A stretch of DNA of 64,000 nucleotides, taken from assembly GCA_041396585.1 (NCBI GenBank), contig JAWKYG010000004.1, positions 62,001-126,000 on the forward strand. Reading direction: 5' to 3'. A program made the position numbers and the translations under genes. This stretch comes from JAUIAI01 sp041396585 (GTDB lineage Bacteria > Pseudomonadota > Gammaproteobacteria > Burkholderiales > Burkholderiaceae_E). Positions 1 through 9,000 of this stretch are shown piece by piece. Each line of letters begins with the position of its first letter. Position 1 is the first letter of the stretch. The notes under the pieces were generated by a model. The model was not told the origin of the DNA. It saw nothing but the letters and a program-made list of their open reading frames with translations, and made no database searches.

Positions 1-3000
1 TCAATGCGTCCGCGGATGTCGCGGCCGTTCAGGCGGTCATCCGCAATGTCACCTTCCACAATCTGGACGAGGATCCCAGCACCGCGAACCGAAGCATCAG
101 ATTTCGCCTGAGCGATGGCGATGGCGGTGACGCCGTCGCCCAGACCAAGACGGTCATCGTCAGCGGGGACTCCGACCTCTGGGTCACCACCACCAGCGAC
201 ACCGCAGACGGCAATGTGCTGTCGGTTCAGACGCTGCTCGCCGATCGTGGCGCCGACGGCCGCATCTCCCTGCGCGAAGCGATCACGGTCGCCAACAACA
301 CCGCGGGGATCAACCAAATCTACTTCAACATCCCCGATGCATTGGTCGGCGGCGCGCACAGCATTGCGTTAAGCACCGCGCTGCCCCAGATCACCGATGC
401 CGTGACCATCGACGGGAGCACCGAGCCCGACTTCGCATCGACACCGATCGTCGAACTCAACGGAACCGACGCGGGAGCCGCCCACGGGCTCGTCCTGAGC
501 GCCGGCAGCGATGGCAGCACCGTGACCGGATTGGTGATCAACCGATTCTCCTTGAACGGCATCACCATCCTGGATACCACCGACGTCACCATCAGTGGCA
601 ACTACGTGGGCACGAATGTCTCGGGAACCGTGGATCTCGGCAATGGCGGCACCGGTATCCAGATCGGCAACATCACCGGCAGCATCCAGATCGGGGAGCT
701 CGGCGCAGGCAATCTGATCTCCGGCAATGACGCCGCGGGCATCGAGATTGCCGGGGCCAGTGCCAGCGCAAATACGATCCTGGGCAACCGGATCGGTACC
801 AATGCGGCGGGGACGGCGGCCCTGGGCAACGCCAATGCCGGCATCGCGCTGGTCGCCGGCGCGAACGGCAACATCATCGGTGGCACGAGCGCCGCCGCCG
901 CGAATCTGATCTCCGGCAATACCTCGGGCATCGACATCAACGGCGCGGGGACGAGCAACAACCAGGTCATCGGCAACCGGATCGGCACCGACGCCGCCGG
1001 GACGGCCGCGATCGCAAACAGCAATGTCGCGATCACCCTCTACAACAGCGCCCACAACAACATCATCGGGGGAGCGAGCGCCGCTCACCGCAATATTCTC
1101 GCCGGCGCCAGCATCGACGGTATTCGCATCAGCGATGTCGACGGCACGCAGATCCTGAACAACTACATCGGCACCGATATCACCGGCACCGTGGATCTCG
1201 GCTTCGCTCAAGAGGGTGTCGAGATTCAGAGTGGCACCGGCACCGTGGTCGGCGCGGCCGGCTCGGGAAATCTCATCAGTGGCAACGGATTCGCGGGCAT
1301 CAGCATTCAGGGCGGCTCCGCTCATATCGTTCAGGGCAACCGGATCGGCACGGACGCCGCCGGCCTCGCCGACCTGGGCAACACCGGCGGCGGCATCCTG
1401 ATCTCCGGCGGCGCGAGTACGAATCAGATCGGCGGAGGTGGCGCGGGCGAAGGGAATCTGGTTTCCGGCAATGACAGCTTCGGTATCCGCATCACCGGCG
1501 CCGGATCGAACGACAATCGCATCGAAAACAACGCGATCGGCTTGAATGCCAGTTCGAGTGCCGCGCTCGCCAACAGCGACGACGGCATTCGCGTCGATGG
1601 TGCCGGCGCGATCACCGGCACCGTGATCGGCGGCACGACGACCGGGCTCGGGAACACCATCTCGGGCAATGCCGGCGACGGCGTCGAAATACGGGACGGC
1701 GCGACATCCGTCTTGGTGGCCGGTAACACGATCGGCCTCGCGGCCGATGGCGTCACGGTGTTCGGCAACCTGGAAAACGGCATCCGCATCCTCGAGAGCG
1801 ACAACAACATCGTCGGGGGAAGCGTCGCCCAGGCACGCAACATCATCTCGGGCAACGGCTCGGCGGGACTACGCATCGACGGCGCCGGCGCCACCGGAAA
1901 CTCGATCTTCGGTAACTACATCGGCACCACGGCGACGGGTCTCGCCGCCGCGGGCAATGTGCTGGAAGGCATCAAGATCACCGGCGCAGCCTCCTCGAAC
2001 CAGATTGGCACCGATCTGGCCGGGGCCGGAAACCTGATCTCGGGCAATCTGAATGACGGCCTGGCGATCAGCAATGCCAGCAACAACATCATCGAGAACA
2101 ACTGGATCGGCGTGGATGCCAGCGGCAACGTGGCCCTGGGCAATGGCGACGATGGGGTTCAGATCGGTGTCTCCGGTGCCGCAGGCAACATCGTTGGCGG
2201 CGCCTCTGCCCTGTCGCGGAACATCATCTCGGGCAACGGCGACGACGGTTTGCAGATCTACGATACCGCGATCGACACGACGGTTCAGGGCAACTATATC
2301 GGCGTGGGCGCGGATGGTGTCACCGCGATCGCGAACGCCTCGAACGGGATCGTGATCTACGGAGCCGCCGTGAACTCACTGATTGGGGGCACGGGGGCCG
2401 GCGAAGGCAACCTCATCGCTCACCACTCCAGCGATGGCGTCCAGGTAATCGATCCCGGTACGACCGGACATTCGTTCCTGGGGAATCGGATCTTCGGCAA
2501 CGCCGGTCTCGGACTGGATCTGGCTAACGACGGTGTCGACATCAATGACGCGGGCGACCCCGATGCCGGTCCGAACGACCACCAGAACCATCCGGTGCTG
2601 TTTACGTCGGACACCTCCGGCGGCAACACCCAGATCACCGGCAGCCTGAACAGTGCCGCATCCACCAACTACCGGATCGAGTTCTTTTCGTCTGCGACGG
2701 CCGACGGAACGGGTCATGGCGAGGCCGAGACCTACCTGGGCGACACGTCGGTCACCACCGACGGTTCGGGCAATGCCTCGATCAATGTCTCATTGATCGG
2801 GGTCAGCGTGACCGCGGGTCATGCGGTCACCGCCATGGCCACGGTCGACGAGGGCGGCGGCAACTACGGATCGAGCTCCGAGTTCGCGATGAATGTCATC
2901 GCCACGGCTTCAAATGCCGCACCGGTGATCGCTTTCGGGTCCGGCGACTTCGCGGTTCCCGAGAACGGCGTCATCTACATCATCGACGGAACCGCCACCG

Positions 3001-6000
3001 CCACGGATGGCGATTCCGCGGATTTCGATGCCGGACACCTGATCGTCGACTTCTCGGCCAATGGCGCTCCCGAGGATCGCGTCTTCGTGGTGCACCAGGG
3101 CACCGGCGCCGGTCAGATCGGGGTATCGGGCAGCAACATCAGCTACGCGGGCATCACCATCGGCAGCTTCGTGGGCGGCACCGACGGCTCAACCCCCCTG
3201 GACATCACGTTGAACGGTGCTGCCGACATCGTGGCGGTACAGGCGCTGATGCGCCGAATCGGATACCAGGTGCTGGGCGAGGACCCGAGCACCCTGACCC
3301 GAAGCATCCGCTTCACGCTCAGTGATGGCGATGGCGGCACCTCGACACCCATCGTCAAGAACATCTCGATCACCGCCGATTCAGATCTTTGGGTGACCAC
3401 CACCGCCGACACCGCCGATGGCGACACCAGCTCGGTGCAGGCTCTCCTGACCGATCGCGGCGCCGACGGCCGGATCAGCCTGCGCGAGGCGATCACCGCG
3501 ACCAACAACAGCATCGGCACCAATCAGATCTACTTCTCGATCCCCGACGCGTTGGTGGGCGGTGCACATACGATTCAGCCGACCACCCCCCTGCCGTCGA
3601 TCACCGACCCGGTGGATCTCGATGCGACCACCGATCCCGATTTCGCGGGTACGCCCATCATCGAGCTGGACGGCTCCCTGGTCGGCGCCGGCGGCGACGG
3701 TCTGCTGCTGACCGCGGGCAGCGACGGCTCTCAGATCAGGGGCCTGGTCATCAACCGGTTCACCGACGACGGAATCGACGTTTCCGGGGCCGACAACGTG
3801 GCCATCCATGGCAACTTGCTCGGCGTGGACGTCAGTGGGACGAGCCCGCTGGCCAATGGCGTCCGCGGCGTCTATGTGCATGGCGGCTCCACCGGCACCG
3901 TCATCGGCTCCGGGGCGGCCGCGGATCGGAACATCGTCGCCGGCAATTCGTCGCACGGCATCGTGATCTCGGGTGCCACCAACACCACCATTCAGGGCAA
4001 CCGGATCGGCACGGATCTGACCGGCACGCTGTCGCTGGGCAACATCGGCGCCGGCATCAAGCTCGGCGCGGGCGCCGCGGACACCTTGATCGGCGGCGAG
4101 AATGCCGGCGAGCGCAACATCATCGCGTTCAACCAGAACGACGGTATCAAGGTCTCCGATGCCACCACCCAGCGCAACAGCTTCGTTGCGAACATCATTC
4201 ACGACAACACGGGTCGTGAGATCGATCTGAACGACGACGGACTGACCAACAACGACGGCAATGATCTCGACACGGGGCCGAACGACCTTCAGAACTTCCC
4301 GGTATTGACCGATGCGGTCGCCAACGGTGCGAACCTGCTGCTGTCCGGCACGCTGGATACCGACAAGGCCAGCACCGATTTCCGGATCGACTTCTACGGC
4401 ATCGCCGCCGGTGGCCAGGAGGTCAATGACCATGGCGGCGGCAACATCCATCTCGGCTCGACACAGATCACCACCACCCCGGCGGGTGATGGGAGCTTCA
4501 CGAGCGTTTCGATTGCCAATGGCGGACTGATTGCGGGCGATCTCGTCTCCGCGATTGCCACCGTCATCGAGAATCCGGGCCAGGTGGGCCTCGATGCACT
4601 GGCTGCCTACGGCGAGTCGTCGGAGTTCGCCGCCAATGTCGCAATCACCCCGAGCTCACCACCGGTGATCGGCTTTGGCGAGGGCGACAAGACATTCAGC
4701 GAGAACGGCGCGGCCATTTTCATCGACACCAGCGCCACCGCCACGGACAGCGACTCCGCCGATTTCGACACCGGCCATCTGGTGGTCGAATTCACGGCCA
4801 ACGGCCAGCCAGAAGACCGCCTCACCATCGTGCACGAGGGCAACGGCGCCGGCCAGATCGGCGTCTCCGCAGCGACCATCTCCTTTGGCGGCACGACGAT
4901 CGGCACCTTCGTCGGCGGCACCGACGGCTCGACCCCGTTGGATATCACCTTCAATGCCAGCGCCGATGCCTCGGCCACGCAGGCCTTGATGCGCCGCATC
5001 GCCTACCAGGCCATCGGCGAGGATCCGTCCACGCTGACACGAACCCTGCGCTTCTCGCTCTCGGACGGCGATGGCGGCATTGCGACACCGATCACCAAGA
5101 ACGTGACCGTCGCGGCGGATGCCGACATCTGGGTGAGCACCACCTCCGACACCAGCGACGGTGACACCAGTTCGATCAGCGCCCTGCAAAGCAACAAGGG
5201 CGCCGATGGCCGGGTGTCGTTGCGCGAAGCAATCACCGCCGCCAACAATTCCGCGGGCGCGAACCAGATTCATTTCGATATCCCCGATGCACTGACGGGC
5301 GGCGCACACACGATACAACCGCTGAGCGCGCTGCCGGGCCTGACCGACACAGTGATCATCGACGCCAGCACCGAGCCGGACTTCGCCGGCACGCCGATCG
5401 TCGAGATCGATGGCTCGCTCGCCGGCCTTGCCTCCGGCCTAAGTCTGAACTCGCTCGCCGACGGTACCACCATCCGCGGCCTGGTCGTCAACCGCTTCCA
5501 GGGCACCGCCATCCTCATCGCCAGCGGTGCCGACAATGTCACCATCGCCGGCAACTATATCGGCACCGACGTCACCGGCACCCTGGATGCCGGCAGCACG
5601 AGCAACGGGATCAACGTCAACAACGTCGATTCCCTGATGATCGGCGGCAGCTCACCCGCCGATCGCAACCTGATCTCGGGCAACGACGTGCGCCAGATCG
5701 AGATCAACAGCGGCGCCACCAATGCCACCATCCACGGCAACTACATCGGCACCGACGCCAGCGGGCGAGCCGCCGTCGGCGGCGGGCTCGGCATCCTGCT
5801 CTTTGCCACCAGCGCCACCCAGATCGGTGGCCCGCTCGCCGGACAGGCCAACGTCATCTCCGGGCTGGACTCCGGCGGCATCAGCCTGGCCGGAGGCGCC
5901 GATGCCAGCATTCGAGGCAACTTCATCGGCACCAATGCTTTCGCCGACAACCTGGGCAACGGCGGCGCAGGCCTGGTCATCTTGGGTGCCGGTACCCAGG

Positions 6001-9000
6001 CGTCGGTCGGAGGCACCGTGCCCGGAGAGGGCAATACCATCGCCTTCAATACCAGCGCCGGCGTGCGCGTGGATGACACCGGCAACCAACACCCGATCCT
6101 GGGCAACCTGATCTACGCCAATGGCGCGCTGGCCATCGACCTGGCCAGCAACGGCATCACCCCCAATGATCTCGATGACATCGACGCCGGCGCCAACGGC
6201 CTGCTGAACTTTCCCGTGCTCAGCGCCGCCTTTGCCGGCGCCACCACCTATGTCAGCGGCGCCTACCAGGGCCTGGCCTCCACCGACCTGCGCCTGGAGT
6301 TCTTCGCATCGGCCCTGCCCGATCCAGCCGGCCACGGCGAGGCCGAGCGCTACCTTGGCTCTGCCACCATCTCCACCGACGCCTCGGGCAATGCCAGCTT
6401 CTCGCTCCTGCCCCTGGCCGGCGCCACGGTGGCCGGCGAGGTGATCTCCGCCACCGCCACGATCGATCTGGGCGGCGGCAACTTTGGGGCCACCTCCGAG
6501 TTCGCCGCCAACGTCCCGACCACGGACCCCGCCCCCGAACTGAACCTCGACCCGGATAACTCCGCCGGCGCCGGTGGCGGTGACTTCCTGGCCAGCTTCA
6601 CCGAGAACGGTGCACCCGTGGCCATCGCCGACGCCGACGCCAGCCTCATCGACCCCGACTCGCCCAATCTGAGCTCGCTCACCGTCACCATCACCAATCT
6701 GCTCGATGGCGCCAGCGAACAGCTGGCCGCCAACACCGGGGGCACCGGAATCTCCGCCGCCTACAACAGCGGCACTGGCGTGCTCACCCTGTCGGGCAGT
6801 GACTCCCTGGCCAACTACCAGCAGGTGCTGCGCAGCGTCACCTATGCCAACAGCTCCGAGAACCCGGGCACCACCGCGCGCGTGATCTCGTTCGTGGCCA
6901 GCGACGGCGGCTTCGACAGCACCGCCCGCAACGCTTCCGTGACCGTGAACGCGGTCGCTGACGCACCGGTGCTGGCCGCGATCGAGGCCGCTCCCTTGGC
7001 AGTGACCGAGAACGATCCCGCCACCGCCATCTCGGCCACGATCACCGTGGCGGACGTCGATTCGACCCACCTCACCAGCGCCGCTGTCGCGATCTCGGCC
7101 AACTATGTGAATGGCGAGGATCTGCTCGCCTTCGCCGATACCGCCAACATCACCGGCAGCTGGAACGCCGCCACCGGTGTGCTCAATCTAGCCGGCGTGG
7201 ATACCGTCGCCGCCTACCAGGCCGCATTGCGCTCGATCACCTACCAGAACCTCTCCGACGACCCGTCCACCCTGACCCGCACCCTGTCGATCGCCGTCAG
7301 CGACGACACACAGCCCTCGAACATCCCGACTCGCGATATCACGATCACAGCGGTCGATGATCCGCCGAGCCTGACGATCAGCGGCACGGGCGATGCAATC
7401 CCCGGTGTCGCCTACACGGTGAATCTATCCGCCACAGATCCCGATGGCGTCGCGATCACCGCCTGGACGATCAACTGGGGCGACGGAAACATCGAGACCT
7501 TGGTCGGAAATCCGGCCACGGCAACCCACACCTATGACCTTGCCCTGGCCGGCCACAGCTTGAACGTCAGCGCCTCGGCAACCGATCCGAACGGCGTTCA
7601 TTTCGCCAGCAGCCTGTTCGTGCCCTCATGGTCGGGAACCGATCTCGTTCATGTTTATGACGGCGCGATCGGAGACTTCGCCTTCACGATGGCGCCGATC
7701 ACGGACGGCCTGGACAACCACATCGAGGTGATCCAGGGGCCGAACGGCCATCTCTTCGTGTCCTCGGAACTCGGCGACAGTGTCGTCGAGTATCTGACCG
7801 ACGGCACGCTGGTCGGCACCTTCGTGACCGCGGGCTCGGGCGGACTGAATGGCTCGGCGGGCATGGCCTTCGGTGCCGACGGGCATCTGTATGTGGCCTC
7901 TTACGGCGGCAGCGAGGTCCTTCGCTATGACGGCAGCACCGGCGCGTTCATCGACGTCTTCGTTGCCAGCGGCACCGGCGGTCTGGCGACCCCCCTGGGG
8001 CTCAACTTCGGCCCGGACGGCATGCTGTATGTCAGCAGCCGCGGTGCCAACAATCTGTTGCGCTTCGACCCGGTTACGGGGGCGCCCGACGCCAGCTTCA
8101 ACGGCAACATGAATGGCGGCGTTCCGGAGGATTTCGTGTTCGCCCCCAACGGCGAGATTCTTGCTGCGGATATCGGCGGCAACGTGATGCGGATCGACGC
8201 CACCACCGGCGCTTCACTCGGTGCGTTCATCGCCTTCGGCACCGGCGGACTCTCGAGCGTTGCCGGCCTGGCCTTCGGACCCGACGGCCATCTGTACGTG
8301 GCCGACCAGGGCGCCGACACAATCCGCAAGTACGACGGGCAAACGGGCCTCTATCTCGGAGACCATGTGCCAGCGGGCACCGGTGGCCTCGTGCAACCTG
8401 CCTACATCTCCTTCGAGGCCGATCATCAGGTGCAGGTACGCGCCGATGTGGAGCCGGTCGTCAACCTGGATGCGGACGCCTCCTCCGGTGCCGGCGCCGG
8501 GAACTTCCTCACGAGCTACACGGAAGACACGGCCCCCGTTCTGATCGCCGATGTCGATGCCACGGTCGCGGACCCGGACAGCGCCAATCTCGAATCCTTG
8601 ACGGTGATCATTTCGAACCAACTCGACGGCATCGACGAAACCCTGAGCGCCAATACCGCCGGAACTTCGATCATCGCCGCCTACACATCCGCAACCGGCA
8701 CGCTGTCGCTGTCCGGTACGGACACCGTGGCCAACTACCAGCAGGTTCTGCGCACGGTCAGCTACGTCAACGCCTCTCAGAACCCGACGACGACGGATCG
8801 AATCATTTCGTTCACAGCGAGCGACGGCACCTTCACGAGCGCGAGTGTGAACGCCACGGTCGTCATCAACGCAAGCAACGATGCACCAACCCTGGCTGGC
8901 ATCGAAGGCAGCCCGCTCGCCTACACCGAGAACGACCCGGATACGCCGATCACCACGACCCTGGTCGTCTCCGATGCCGACTCGGCGAATCTCGCCTCGG

